Positions 50,572-59,892 are shown, counted from the first letter of the stretch. The stretch is DNA of 64,000 bases from Bog-159 sp035499555 (GCA_035499555.1 DATJYO010000069.1:1-64000), one strand, 5' to 3'. Numbers and translations are program-made. The notes: a model not told the origin generated them from the letters alone.

Positions 50572-51627
50572 ATGGCGCTTCGGCATTTCCTCGAATTGCA
50601 TTGGCATGAACTGATCGGTCCGCTGTTCGTTTTGGCGGTGACGTTGCTCCTCGGATACGCCGCCAAACGCGTTATCATGCGGGTCCTGGGCGGATGGGCC
50701 GCTCGCGGCACCAGCCGTGCCGCCCCGCTGGCCATCAACGCGCTGGCCGGTCCGTTCATGATCTGGGTGCTGATCCTGGCCATCCACCTGGCTACCGAGT
50801 CATCGGACCTGCCCGCGCGCGCCACTATGTGGACCAGCCGGGTCCTGCTGGTGTTGTGGGTTCTGTCGTTCACCATCAGCCTGTCGCGCCTGGCCGGCGA
50901 TCTGATCCGCATGCATGGCAGCGGCGTCCCCGGGGCCTTGCCCGTCACTACCCTGTCGCAAACCCTGGTCCAGTTGGCGGTGGTGATCTTCGGGCTGCTT
51001 CTGCTGCTCAACCTTCTGCACATCTCGATCACCCCGATCCTGACCGCCTTGGGCGTGGGCGGCCTGGCCGTGGCCCTGGCGCTGCAGGATACGCTGTCGA
51101 ACCTGTTTGCGGGCTTCTACGTGGCGGTGGCCCGCCAGGTGCGCCCGGGAGACTACATCCGGCTCAATACCGGCGAAGAAGGATACGTGGCTGACATCGG
51201 CTGGCGAAACACTACGGTGCGGGCGCTGTCGAACAACCTGGTCATCATTCCGAACAGCAAGCTGGGACAGGCCAACGTCACGAATTTCTCCTTACCCGAC
51301 AAACGCGTGGCCGTATCCATTCAGGTGGCGGTGAGTTACGCGAGTGACCCCGACCACGTGGAGCGCGTGCTGCTGGAAGAGGCGCAGGCGGCGGCGAACG
51401 AGATTCCCGGCATGCTGGCCGACCCGGCGCCGGGCGTCAGCTTCGATCCGGGTTTTGGCGACTGGTCCCTGAATTTCACAGTCGGCTACAGCGTCGGCGA
51501 GTTTACGGATCAATACAAAGTAAGGCATCTGTTGCGGAAGCGCATTCTGAAGCGTCTGCGGCAGGAACGTATCGATATGCCCTTCCCGACCCGCACGGTC
51601 CATTTGCTCGGACAGGGGGATACGTGA
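50572..51627 (+). CDS. Small-conductance mechanosensitive channel (MscS family)
   Basis: A 351-residue inner-membrane protein. About four membrane helices; the pore helix and beta domain are visible as ILTALGVGGLAVALALQDTLSNLFAGFYVAVARQVRPGDYI, followed by GYVADIGWRNTTVRALSNNLVIIPNSKL, the MscS signature, and a C-terminal vestibule region. It releases solutes under hypo-osmotic stress. ATG 50572 was used because the upstream GTG (50554) lies closer to a TAGATA box; either is possible. Its stop overlaps the next ATG as TGATG. Confidence 0.93.
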   Translation: MALRHFLELHWHELIGPLFVLAVTLLLGYAAKRVIMRVLGGWAARGTSRAAPLAINALAGPFMIWVLILAIHLATESSDLPARATMWTSRVLLVLWVLSFTISLSRLAGDLIRMHGSGVPGALPVTTLSQTLVQLAVVIFGLLLLLNLLHISITPILTALGVGGLAVALALQDTLSNLFAGFYVAVARQVRPGDYIRLNTGEEGYVADIGWRNTTVRALSNNLVIIPNSKLGQANVTNFSLPDKRVAVSIQVAVSYASDPDHVERVLLEEAQAAANEIPGMLADPAPGVSFDPGFGDWSLNFTVGYSVGEFTDQYKVRHLLRKRILKRLRQERIDMPFPTRTVHLLGQGDT

Positions 51628-52427
51628 TGCGGATGGCCGCCGCGCTGCTGCTCGGGGCGGTGACCCTGGCCGGCGCGCGAGCCGCGGAACTGCGGCCGGA
51701 AACCATCCAGGCCTTCGACCGGTACATTCGCGATGTGGAAACGCGCGTCAACCAGCGGGTGCAGCCGGGCGGCCCATTCCTGTGGACCGGCGAAGACGCG
51801 CGGCGCGCGGCACAGGTGCGCGCCGGACAAGTGGCCATCGAACACCGCGGCGGCGATACGATTCCAGTCCCGCACGGTCTGATCCACGATTGGGTCGGCA
51901 GCGTGTTCATCCCGGGCACCACGTTGGCGCGCACACTGGCCCTGGTCCAGGACTACGATCGCAATCACGACCACTACCAGCCGGAGGTGATGGCCTCCCG
52001 CCTGGTCAGCCGCGATGGAGACGACTACAAAGTCTATCTGCGGCTGATGAAGAAAAAGGTCATCACCGTGATCCTGGATACCGAATACGACGTCCGCTAT
52101 TTCCCGCTGGACGCGAACCGCTGCTACAGCCGCGCCTACAGCACGCGCATCGCCGAGGTGGAGAACGCCGGCAAGGCGGACGAGCGCGTGCTGCCGCCGG
52201 GCCAGGATCACGGATTCCTGTGGCGCCTCGACACCTACTGGAGATTCGAAGAGCGCGGCGGCGGGGTCTACGTCGAGTGCGAGGCGATTTCCTTGACGCG
52301 GTCCATCCCCGCGGGCCTCGGCTGGCTGATCGAGCCGATCATTCGCAGCCTGCCCCGGGAATCCCTCGAGAATACGCTACGCCAGACCAGAGCCGCCTTG
52401 CGCGTGGGCGACAGTCAGTCCAGGTGA
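51627..52427 (+). CDS. Secreted START-like hypothetical protein
   Basis: A 266-residue protein. ATG 51627 overlaps the MscS stop. Signal peptide (1-20), then a domain with repeated beta strands and a long C-terminal helix (EPIIRSLPRESLENTLRQTRAALR), the order typical of START/SRPBCC-like lipid-binding folds; the YDRNHDHYQPEVMASRL and RSIPAGLGWLIEPIIRS segments are common among Acidobacteriota secreted proteins of this kind. No catalytic motif. Coupled with the channel gene, but a shared role is not evident. The 3' end overlaps the convergent rhaM by 13 bp. Confidence 0.68.
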   Translation: MRMAAALLLGAVTLAGARAAELRPETIQAFDRYIRDVETRVNQRVQPGGPFLWTGEDARRAAQVRAGQVAIEHRGGDTIPVPHGLIHDWVGSVFIPGTTLARTLALVQDYDRNHDHYQPEVMASRLVSRDGDDYKVYLRLMKKKVITVILDTEYDVRYFPLDANRCYSRAYSTRIAEVENAGKADERVLPPGQDHGFLWRLDTYWRFEERGGGVYVECEAISLTRSIPAGLGWLIEPIIRSLPRESLENTLRQTRAALRVGDSQSR

Positions 52428-52735
52428 AATATTTCTTCGAGCCGCAAGAAACCTTCGTCCGGACGGCGGCCTTCCAGTGACTCGAAGAAGGGCGCCATCT
52501 GGCGCTGCCATCGCTCGTTGACTTCGCGGGATGCCATGCCTGCGAGCGCCGCCTGGAAATCGGGCGTCTCCAGGTAGCCGACCAGCAGACCGTCGTCGCG
52601 CAGGAACAGCGAGTAATTGTGCCATCCGGTTTCGCGCAGCGCCGCCAGCATATCGTCCCAGACCGCCCGGTGACGCAGCTTGTACTCGGCCAGCCGGTCG
52701 GCCCGCACCTTCAATAGGAAGCACACGCGCTGCAT
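52415..52735 (-). CDS. rhaM: L-rhamnose mutarotase-like protein
   Basis: A 106-residue dimeric-type ferredoxin-fold protein: MQRVCFLLKVRADRLAEYKLRHRAVW, WHNYSLFLRDDGLLVGYLE and the C-terminal HIFHLD-type end (EEIFHLD). This is the RhaM family that interconverts alpha and beta anomers of L-rhamnose and related L-sugars. ATG 52735 has GGAGGTG upstream. It overlaps the preceding isomerase gene by 25 bp, so the two are coupled and act in one sugar pathway. Confidence 0.9.
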   Translation of the reverse strand: MQRVCFLLKVRADRLAEYKLRHRAVWDDMLAALRETGWHNYSLFLRDDGLLVGYLETPDFQAALAGMASREVNERWQRQMAPFFESLEGRRPDEGFLRLEEIFHLD

Positions 52736-54132
52736 CGATTCACCTCCGCCAGGGGAACGTTCAACAACCGCGCCAGCTTGCCGATCCGGTCCATTTGATG
52801 TCCTGTGCCCAGGGCGCAGTGGTGCGTGGGGCCTTCCGCGCACCAGCGATTGACGAACTCGGTGGGCGGCAGCCGGAAGCGCAGCCGGGAGTTGGTGTTG
52901 CCGATGCGCAGGATCGGCCCCGGCAGCGACTCGCCTTCGGCGGCGATGAGTTTGAGCCGGCCGCCGGCAGTTTGCGTCAAGCCCAGGATCGTCACCGGCC
53001 CGGTCTTGACTTTGAACTCCACCGATACGCCCGCACCGCGTTTGCCGTGATAGAGACCCAGCCCGCGCAGTACCGGACGCGCGTCGCTGATGGCGATGTG
53101 TCCCGGACCATCGTGGCCCATCAGCAGGAAGTTCTCGCGGAAATCCATGCTGTAGAACTCCGTAAACGAGCCGCCCGCGCCCAGGCGGTCGAGCATCAGC
53201 ATGGCGAGGCAGGTCTTCAGATCGCCTTCGCCCGCGGCGGGGATGCCGCGCGCAGTGAGCAGCGTATTGCCGGCAATCAGGCCGGCGCCGAGGCGCTCGA
53301 ACTCGTTCCCGTCCAGGCCGCGGTAGTAATACGTAAGGCCGTCGAGGGCGAAGTCGGCCGTCAGGCGGTCGAGCCCCACGGCCACCCGCGCCGCCCAGTC
53401 GAGGTCGCCTTCCGCAGCGCTGGCTTCGATGGCAAATGCGTCCCGCAGGGCCGCTAACTTGGCATGTGTCTCACCGGCCGTGGACGCCGGCACGCGCTTG
53501 GCCAGGTCATCCATTTCCAGCAGTTCGATATGCACGCCCAACTGGGCATGCATCATCGTCAGATCCGAATACATGTCCAGCATGCCGGGATAGGTATGGC
53601 CGAGAAAGCCGATCCGGGATTGACGCACGGCGCGGGCCACGGCCGCGGCGCGGCACCAGTCTTCGATCTCCCGCCAGGCATCCGGGTCGTCGCGGAGCTG
53701 GCCCGAGACCACCTGGAATTCGATACGTGAGCGCGCGAAGGCGTTGGCGATTTCGGGCACACAGCAGACGGAACAATGGGCCAGCCATTCGGCGGTATCG
53801 GCGGTTTCGTAATCGAGAGCGGCGGAGGGCTGCAGGTTGAGGACCAGCACGGGGACGCCTGCCTTTTGCACCACGGGCAGGACTTGAGAGGACGTGGCGT
53901 AGGTGGCGGCGTGACACAGGATCAGGTCGACGTCTTCGCGCCGCAAAAGCTGCCCGGCGGCCTGCGCTGCCTCAGGCGTATCCACCAGGCCCGCGGAGAC
54001 GACGTCGCAGTTCAACGCGCCGACGCGGCCCTCGATCTCGTGCCGGTATCCTTCCAGGCGCTCTTTCATGCCGGGGAACTGCGGCCAATAGGCGGCGAGG
54101 CCGATGCCGAATACGCCGATGCGTGCCTTCAT
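52711..54132 (-). CDS. L-fucose/L-arabinose isomerase-family protein
   Basis: A 473-residue cytoplasmic protein. FucI/AraA-family order: IGVFGIGLAAYWPQFPG, ICHAATYATSSQVLPVVQ (substrate loop), GFLGHTYPGMLDMYSDL (domain 2) and the C-terminal barrel with GDLKTCLAMLML, FYSMDFRENFLLMGHDGPGHI and a metal-site THHCALGTGHQ. It interconverts an aldose and ketose; the overlapping rhaM points to a deoxy-L-sugar such as L-rhamnose or L-fucose. Which one cannot be told. Upstream on the same strand lie the two tandem permeases (gap 23 bp). Confidence 0.85.
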   Translation of the reverse strand: MKARIGVFGIGLAAYWPQFPGMKERLEGYRHEIEGRVGALNCDVVSAGLVDTPEAAQAAGQLLRREDVDLILCHAATYATSSQVLPVVQKAGVPVLVLNLQPSAALDYETADTAEWLAHCSVCCVPEIANAFARSRIEFQVVSGQLRDDPDAWREIEDWCRAAAVARAVRQSRIGFLGHTYPGMLDMYSDLTMMHAQLGVHIELLEMDDLAKRVPASTAGETHAKLAALRDAFAIEASAAEGDLDWAARVAVGLDRLTADFALDGLTYYYRGLDGNEFERLGAGLIAGNTLLTARGIPAAGEGDLKTCLAMLMLDRLGAGGSFTEFYSMDFRENFLLMGHDGPGHIAISDARPVLRGLGLYHGKRGAGVSVEFKVKTGPVTILGLTQTAGGRLKLIAAEGESLPGPILRIGNTNSRLRFRLPPTEFVNRWCAEGPTHHCALGTGHQMDRIGKLARLLNVPLAEVNRCSACASY

Positions 54133-54155
54133 GTCCGGTCAGGCAAATGATAGCG

Positions 54156-56792
54156 CTATTCCTCGCGGAGCATAAAGGCCGGGTCGATATGGATGGCGCG
54201 CACCACCGCCGGCAACGCGGCCAGCAGCACGGCCACGGAGATCGCCGTGGCCGGCAACGCGATCATCGACACATCTGTCGGCTGGACGGCATACAGTAAT
54301 ACCTTGATGTATCGCGCGGAGGCGATGCCGAGCGCGGCACCCACCAGCGCGCCGATGAACACCATCGCAAAGATTTCCGACGTCACCCGTCGCGCCACAT
54401 GTCCCGGCCTGGCCCCGATCGCGATGCGGATGCCGATTTCGCGGCGTCGCTGCACGACGGAATAATCGAGCACGCCATACAATCCGATGACGGCCAACAG
54501 CAGCGCGACCGCCGCGAAGAACAGCGCCAGCATGGCGATCAACCGCTCCCGTACGAGCTGCGCGCCGTCGATCTCGGCCTGCGTGCGGATGCTGCTGACG
54601 CGAAACGCGGGCCATGCGCGCGGCACCTCGCGCCGTAATACCGAAGCCAGGGCGAGCGGATCTGGCGCCGACGTGCGCACCAGAATCGTAGCACTGCCGG
54701 CGGCTTCGTCGGCAGCGCCGAACCACATCGGCTCGTACAGTGTGGGGGGCATCTGCTCGCGCATGTCCTGGTAGTGCGCATTCCGCGCCAGGCCGACAAT
54801 CTCGAAGTGCCCGCCGCCGCGGGTACGGTCGAACGATCTCCCGACCGGGTTCGCGCCCTGAAAATACGTCTGGGCGAATGCTTCGTTGACCACCGCGACG
54901 CCGGGGCCCAACTCGCCGCGGCGGAGATCCCGGCCGGCGATCAGCGGGATCCGCATGGTGTCCAGCCAGCCCGGCGAAACTCGTAGCGAGTACGACAGAA
55001 CGTTGCTGGCCGGAGCGCCATTCACCGCCACAAAGCCGCCTTGCATGTTGCCGCTGAACAACGGCCAGGACGCCATCGCGACCTTCTCCACCCCGGGCAG
55101 GCTGCGCACGTGATCCACCAACTGCTCCCAATAGACCGGCCGCTGCGGCCGCGTCGCTACCGTTTCGACCGCCAGCAGGCGGTCCGCGGAGAACCCCGGG
55201 GGCCGGTTCGCCAGGTTTGCGAACGTGGCGGCGAACAGGCCTGCCAGGAACAAAATAGCGAAGCAGAACGCCGACTGGAACGCGATGAGCGTGTGCATCC
55301 CGCGCCGCCGTGAATGCGGATCGTCTCCGCCCCGGAGAGCGTTCGCCGGATGGATAGCCGATGCGTGCAGCGCCGGCGCCAGCCCAAACAGCATCGTGAC
55401 GCCGGCCGCCAGCGCGAGCCCAAAAGCCAGCACATGCCAATCGGCGGGGAGATCCAGGCGCGCAGGATTGTCCGGCGGATTGATCCGGTTCAAGACGGAC
55501 GGCGCGGCCCATGCCGCGAACGCCGCCGCCGCCGGCGCGGCCGACAGGACCAGCATGGTGCTCTCCACAAGCATGAGTTGCACCAGGCGCCGGCGCCCGG
55601 CTCCGATGGAGACGCGCAGCGCCATTTCGCGCGCGCGGGCGGCGGCTTGCGCGCTCAGCAGATTGGCGAGGTTCGCACAGGTGATCAGCAGGATCAGCAC
55701 CGATAACGCTGCCAGCACTTCCAGCGGCCGCCAGTAGTCCTTTCGCATCTGCGAGACGCCGCCCGCCGCGGGTTCTACCAGCACCGTCTGATGAAGGAAA
55801 TGATCGAGCTGGCTTTTGGGCCAGCCCGTAAGACCCGCGGCTCTTTCCTCCTGCACCTCCTGAAATACAGGCTGCAGGCGGTCGCGGACCGATGCCGGGG
55901 TAACGCCGGGCTGGATTTCCGCAAATACCCGCATCCACGCCCAGTCGGCTTCATCCAGGCCGCCGTGCATCGCAGCCGGAAGAAAAATGTCCGCCATCAC
56001 GCCAGGCTCGGTGCCGGTAAACGAACGCGGCGCCACCCCGACGATCTGGTAGAGGCGCGTTCCCAGTTGAAAACTGCGGCCCAGGACATGCGGATCGCCT
56101 CCGAAGCGGCGCATCCAGTAGTCGTAGGAGAGCACGGCGTAGGGATGCGCGCCGGCCTGGCGATCGTCGTTATCGGTAAAGAGACGGCCCAGCGCCGGGC
56201 GGAGACCGAAGACGTCGAACATCCGGCCGGAGACGAACTGCCGGTAGGCCTGCTCGATCTCCTGGCTCGTCGCGTAGGTCAGATCGACGCGTTCCACCCA
56301 GGAGGCGGTCACCAGTTCCGCACGGCCCTGGACTGCCGCGCGCATCCGGCGGAACAGCGGATACTCGCAGCTTTCGGTAACGCGGAAATGGCCGCCGGGA
56401 TCGAATCCCCGGATAGCGAAGACATAGAGGCGTTCCGGGTGCGCCACGGGTAAAGGCCGCAGCAGCAGCGCGTCGATGAGCCGGAAGGCAGACGTGCAGG
56501 CGCCCATCGCCAGGGCAAGTGAGAGCATCGCCGAAGTGGAAGCAACCTTATTCTTGCGCAGTTGCCGCCAGCCGAAGATCGCATCGGCGCGCAAGGAATC
56601 GAGCCACGGAACCACGCGAAAATCGCCGCTGCGCTCGCGGTGGCGCAAGGCGGAGCCAAAAGCGCGGCGGACCTCGGCGGGGTCGCGGCCCTCGGCGAGG
56701 GCCTCGGCAATGTGCGATTCGAGTTCCTCGTCGATCTGGCGATTCAGTGTGGCGTGGCGAAAAACGTTGCTGATTCGTGACCGGAGAGACAT
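54156..56792 (-). CDS. MacB/FtsX-type orphan permease, tandem copy 2
   Basis: An 878-residue protein. The N-terminal extension has the DEELESHIAEALAEGRDPAEVRRAFGS segment that precedes WRQLRKNKVASTSAMLSLALAMGA (first membrane helix). Then periplasmic core, FtsX block (NLANLLSAQAAARAREMALRVSIGAGRRRLVQLMLVES), second core and second FtsX block ending IHIDPAFMLREE. It follows a close paralog by seven bases and belongs to the PadR-linked operon starting at 59773. No ATPase gene adjoins. Confidence 0.93.
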   Translation of the reverse strand: MSLRSRISNVFRHATLNRQIDEELESHIAEALAEGRDPAEVRRAFGSALRHRERSGDFRVVPWLDSLRADAIFGWRQLRKNKVASTSAMLSLALAMGACTSAFRLIDALLLRPLPVAHPERLYVFAIRGFDPGGHFRVTESCEYPLFRRMRAAVQGRAELVTASWVERVDLTYATSQEIEQAYRQFVSGRMFDVFGLRPALGRLFTDNDDRQAGAHPYAVLSYDYWMRRFGGDPHVLGRSFQLGTRLYQIVGVAPRSFTGTEPGVMADIFLPAAMHGGLDEADWAWMRVFAEIQPGVTPASVRDRLQPVFQEVQEERAAGLTGWPKSQLDHFLHQTVLVEPAAGGVSQMRKDYWRPLEVLAALSVLILLITCANLANLLSAQAAARAREMALRVSIGAGRRRLVQLMLVESTMLVLSAAPAAAAFAAWAAPSVLNRINPPDNPARLDLPADWHVLAFGLALAAGVTMLFGLAPALHASAIHPANALRGGDDPHSRRRGMHTLIAFQSAFCFAILFLAGLFAATFANLANRPPGFSADRLLAVETVATRPQRPVYWEQLVDHVRSLPGVEKVAMASWPLFSGNMQGGFVAVNGAPASNVLSYSLRVSPGWLDTMRIPLIAGRDLRRGELGPGVAVVNEAFAQTYFQGANPVGRSFDRTRGGGHFEIVGLARNAHYQDMREQMPPTLYEPMWFGAADEAAGSATILVRTSAPDPLALASVLRREVPRAWPAFRVSSIRTQAEIDGAQLVRERLIAMLALFFAAVALLLAVIGLYGVLDYSVVQRRREIGIRIAIGARPGHVARRVTSEIFAMVFIGALVGAALGIASARYIKVLLYAVQPTDVSMIALPATAISVAVLLAALPAVVRAIHIDPAFMLREE

Positions 56793-56799
56793 GTCAACG

Positions 56800-59442
56800 C
56801 TACTCCTCGCGCAGCGTGGCCGCCGGATCGATGCTCACGGCGCGGTAAACACCCGGCAGCGCGGCTACCAGCGCGGCCAAAAGGATCGTCAATGCCGGAA
56901 CAGTGAGCATTGCCGTTTCCGTCGCCTTCACCTGATACAGCAGGGTTTCGACATCGTGCACGGACGCCAGGGCCAGGGCCAGGCCGGCCGCGCCGCCGGC
57001 CAGGACCATGCCGAAGATCTGCCCAGTGACCAGCCGCGCGATGCCGGCAGGTTGCGCGCCGATGGCCATGCGGATGCCAATTTCGCGCCGGCGCTGCACC
57101 ACCGAGTAATCGAGGACACCATAGAGTCCGATCGCGGCCAGCAGCAGGGCGACAGCGGCGAAGAACGAAGCCAGCAGGGCCAGCAGGCGCTCGCGCACCG
57201 TGTGGGAATCGTCGATTTCCTGCTGCGTGCGGATGTTGTTTACCCGAAATTCGGGGCGCGCGCGCGGCACTTCGCGGCGCAGGATGGAAGCCAGCGCCCT
57301 GGGGTTATCGCCCGAAGTGCGGACGACGAAGGTGGCGAATTCCGTCGGGTTGGGCAGACCTTTGTCATCGACGGCGTTAAAGGGCACGTAGACGGTTGGC
57401 AGGGTGGTCTCCCGAAGATCGCGGTAGGGCGCGTCGCGGACTACGCCGACGATGACGTAAGACCTGCGGTCGCCTCCGCCCACCGTGACTCCCAGCGGCC
57501 GTAGTCCGTTCAGGAATTGCTTCACGAACGTCTCGTTCACGATGACCACGCCGGGATAGACATCATCCGGCCGGAAATCGCGGCCTTCCAGCAATTGGAT
57601 TCTCATCGTGCGGAGCCAGCCGGGAGAGACGCTGAGAAAATAAGCCAGGACGGGACCAGGGGGCGCGCCGTTGATCGAAATGAACCGGTTCCAGGCCTGG
57701 CCGGAGAGCAGGGGCCAACCGGCGATGGCCACGCTATCGACACCGGGAACGGTTCGCAGATGGTCGGCGGCCTGGTTCCAGAAGACGCGCGGCTGGGCGC
57801 GCTCGGCCTGTACTTCGACATTCAAGAGCCGGTCCGGCACAAAGCCCAACGGCCTGTGGGACAGTCGATTGAAACTGGCGGCGAACAGTCCCGCGAAGAA
57901 CAGGACGATGAAACAGAAGGCCGCCTGGACGGCAATCAAGGCATGCAGCGACCGGCGGCGGGCGTGGGGATCGTCGCCACCCTTGAGGGCATTCGCGGGA
58001 CTGATCGTCGAGGCGCGCAAAGCCGGCGCCAGACCGAACAGCAGAGTCACCACCACGGTCAACGCCAGGCCGAATCCCAGCACCCGCCAATCGGCAGGCA
58101 GCATGAGGCGTACGGGGCGGTCGGGTGGATTGATGCGGCTGACCACGAACGGCGCCGACCACCGGGCGAAGCAGGCGCCCACCACGGCCGCAAATGCAGC
58201 CACCATGGCGCTCTCCACCAGCACCAGTTGCATCAGGCGCGCGCGTCCCGCGCCAATGGACACGCGCAGTGCCATTTCCCGGGCGCGGGCCGCCGCCTCC
58301 GCCGTAAACAGGTTGGCGAGGTTGGCGCAGGCGATCAACAGGACCAGGGTCACCAGGACGGCGAGGGCCCAAAGGGCCGGCCGGTAATACTCCTGCAGTC
58401 CCGAGGCTCCGGCGGCCGCCGGAAGCAAGAGGAGCTTTTGCGAGAGATACTTCGCGATGGTTTCTTTGCTCATGCCCTGGAACCCTCTGGCGCGGTTCTC
58501 CTCGAAGGCATGCGAGGTGGCGTGCAGGACGGCGCGAAGTGTTTCGATGGGGACTCCCGGCTTCACCAGGGCCAGCGTGCGATGCCAGGTCCAATCATCG
58601 TGCGTCGCCCCGGGATGCATCATGGCGGGAAGGAAGATGTCGGTGATGGTGCCGGTTTCCGTACCGGTGAACGGCGGTTCGACGACTCCCACGATTTCGT
58701 ATAGCCGGCCGGCGAAACGGAAGGTGCGGCCCACGATTTTCGGGTCGCGGTTGAAGCGGCGGGTCCAATAATCGTACGAGATGACGGCGTAGGGATGCGC
58801 GCCGGGCTTCTGGTCGTCGGCCGCCGTAAGCAGGCGGCCCATTGCAGGCCGGAGGCCGAAGGCGCCGAACATCCGGCCGGAGACGTATTGGATGTTGGCC
58901 TTTTCCATGTCGTTGGCGTTACGGTAGGTCAGATCGGAGCGCTCCGCGTAGGAGACCGCGATGAGTTCGGCGCGATTGCCGGCCGCGGCACGCATCAGAA
59001 GAAAGTCGGGATAAGCCCAACTGTCGCCGGTACGGACTTGTCCGTCGAAGTCCGTGCCGCGGCGGACGAGTTCGTAAAGACGCTCGGCGTGGGCCACGGG
59101 GAGGGGACGGAGCAGGATGGCGTCGATCAGCCGAAATGCCGCGACGCAGGCGCCGATGCCCAGGCCCAGGGAGAGAATGGCGGCGGCCGAGGTGACTTTG
59201 CGCTTCCTCAATTGCCGCCAGGCGAAGACAGCGTCTGCCCGGATGGAATCCAGCCAGGGCAGCAGGCGCATGTCGCGGCTCTCTTCGCGGTGGCGCAGCG
59301 GGGAGCCGAAGGCCAGCCGGGCTTCGGCCGCATCGCGGCCGTCCGCGATCCCTTCCGCGATGTGCGATTCCAGTTCTTCGTCGATCTCGCGGCTTACCGC
59401 GCCGCCGCGAAAAACGTTCGTGACACGTGACCAGAGAGACAT
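56800..59442 (-). CDS. MacB/FtsX-type orphan permease, tandem copy 1
   Basis: An 880-residue protein. Same order as the following paralog: N-terminal DEELESHIAEGIADGRDAAEARLAFGS, WRQLRKRKVTSAAAILSLGLGIGA, MacB core, FtsX block (NLANLFTAEAAARAREMALRVSIGAGRARLMQLVLVES), second core and second FtsX block ending SIDPAATLREE. ATG 59442 lies one base after the padR stop and has AGGATGG upstream. The pair are recent tandem duplicates: their N-termini and end blocks align almost residue for residue. Confidence 0.93.
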   Translation of the reverse strand: MSLWSRVTNVFRGGAVSREIDEELESHIAEGIADGRDAAEARLAFGSPLRHREESRDMRLLPWLDSIRADAVFAWRQLRKRKVTSAAAILSLGLGIGACVAAFRLIDAILLRPLPVAHAERLYELVRRGTDFDGQVRTGDSWAYPDFLLMRAAAGNRAELIAVSYAERSDLTYRNANDMEKANIQYVSGRMFGAFGLRPAMGRLLTAADDQKPGAHPYAVISYDYWTRRFNRDPKIVGRTFRFAGRLYEIVGVVEPPFTGTETGTITDIFLPAMMHPGATHDDWTWHRTLALVKPGVPIETLRAVLHATSHAFEENRARGFQGMSKETIAKYLSQKLLLLPAAAGASGLQEYYRPALWALAVLVTLVLLIACANLANLFTAEAAARAREMALRVSIGAGRARLMQLVLVESAMVAAFAAVVGACFARWSAPFVVSRINPPDRPVRLMLPADWRVLGFGLALTVVVTLLFGLAPALRASTISPANALKGGDDPHARRRSLHALIAVQAAFCFIVLFFAGLFAASFNRLSHRPLGFVPDRLLNVEVQAERAQPRVFWNQAADHLRTVPGVDSVAIAGWPLLSGQAWNRFISINGAPPGPVLAYFLSVSPGWLRTMRIQLLEGRDFRPDDVYPGVVIVNETFVKQFLNGLRPLGVTVGGGDRRSYVIVGVVRDAPYRDLRETTLPTVYVPFNAVDDKGLPNPTEFATFVVRTSGDNPRALASILRREVPRARPEFRVNNIRTQQEIDDSHTVRERLLALLASFFAAVALLLAAIGLYGVLDYSVVQRRREIGIRMAIGAQPAGIARLVTGQIFGMVLAGGAAGLALALASVHDVETLLYQVKATETAMLTVPALTILLAALVAALPGVYRAVSIDPAATLREE

Positions 59443-59443
59443 A

Positions 59444-59773
59444 TCAAGCCATCCTTAGAACCCGGTTCACCGCGGAGGTCACCGCATGCCAGCGCGACTC
59501 TTCGGCGGCCAACTGTTTCCGGCCCGCGGCGGTCAATGCGTACAAACGCGCGCGCCGGCCGGTGTCTTTGGTGATCCACTCGGCGCAGATCCAGCCAGCC
59601 TCCTCCATGCGGTGCAGCGCGGGATAGAGAGAGCCCTCCTCGGCCCGTAGCACGTCCTCGGACATGTCCTTGATAGCGGACATGATGGCGTAGCCGTGCA
59701 GGCGCGGGCGGCGGGAGAGAATCTTCAGCACCAGAAGATCGAGGGATCCTTGCAGGGCGTCGGTTTTGGGCAT
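59444..59773 (-). CDS. PadR-family transcriptional regulator 2
   Basis: A 109-residue winged-helix protein: ALQGSLDLLVLKILSRRPRLHGYAIMSAIKDMSEDVLRAEEGSLYPALHRMEEAGWICAEW and GRRARLYALTAAGRKQLAAEESRWHAVTSAVNRVL, the PadR signature (SLYPALHRMEEAGW). First gene of an operon with two permeases, whose start is one base after its stop. Half-sites flanking the -10 box in its promoter suggest autoregulation. Confidence 0.92.
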   Translation of the reverse strand: MPKTDALQGSLDLLVLKILSRRPRLHGYAIMSAIKDMSEDVLRAEEGSLYPALHRMEEAGWICAEWITKDTGRRARLYALTAAGRKQLAAEESRWHAVTSAVNRVLRMA

Positions 59774-59801
59774 ATCCAGATGTCTTATTATACAGACGTC
59801 T
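59774..59801 (-). promoter_or_regulatory. Promoter of PadR 2 with flanking inverted half-sites
   Basis: On the minus strand a -10 TATAAT (59787-59792) lies between two 8-bp half-sites, AGACGTCT (59794-59801) and AGACATCT (59778-59785), arranged as a near-palindrome with one mismatch in the outer bases. A regulator dimer bound there would cover the -10. The ATG (59773) is 13 nt from the box. Confidence 0.5.
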
Positions 59802-59879
59802 AGGTATGCGAATGGTTACGCCGAAATCGCGCCACGCTGAACGCCGGACGGGAAAAAGGGAGCGCCGCGACGCCTCCTC

Positions 59880-59885
59880 TATAAT
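59880..59885 (+). promoter_or_regulatory. -10 box of murB
   Basis: A perfect TATAAT is followed by 7 nt (TGAAGCA) and the ATG at 59893. No Shine-Dalgarno sequence is possible in the gap and no -35 is seen 17 bp upstream. Suggests a leaderless murB mRNA. Confidence 0.6.
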
Positions 59886-59892
59886 TGAAGCA

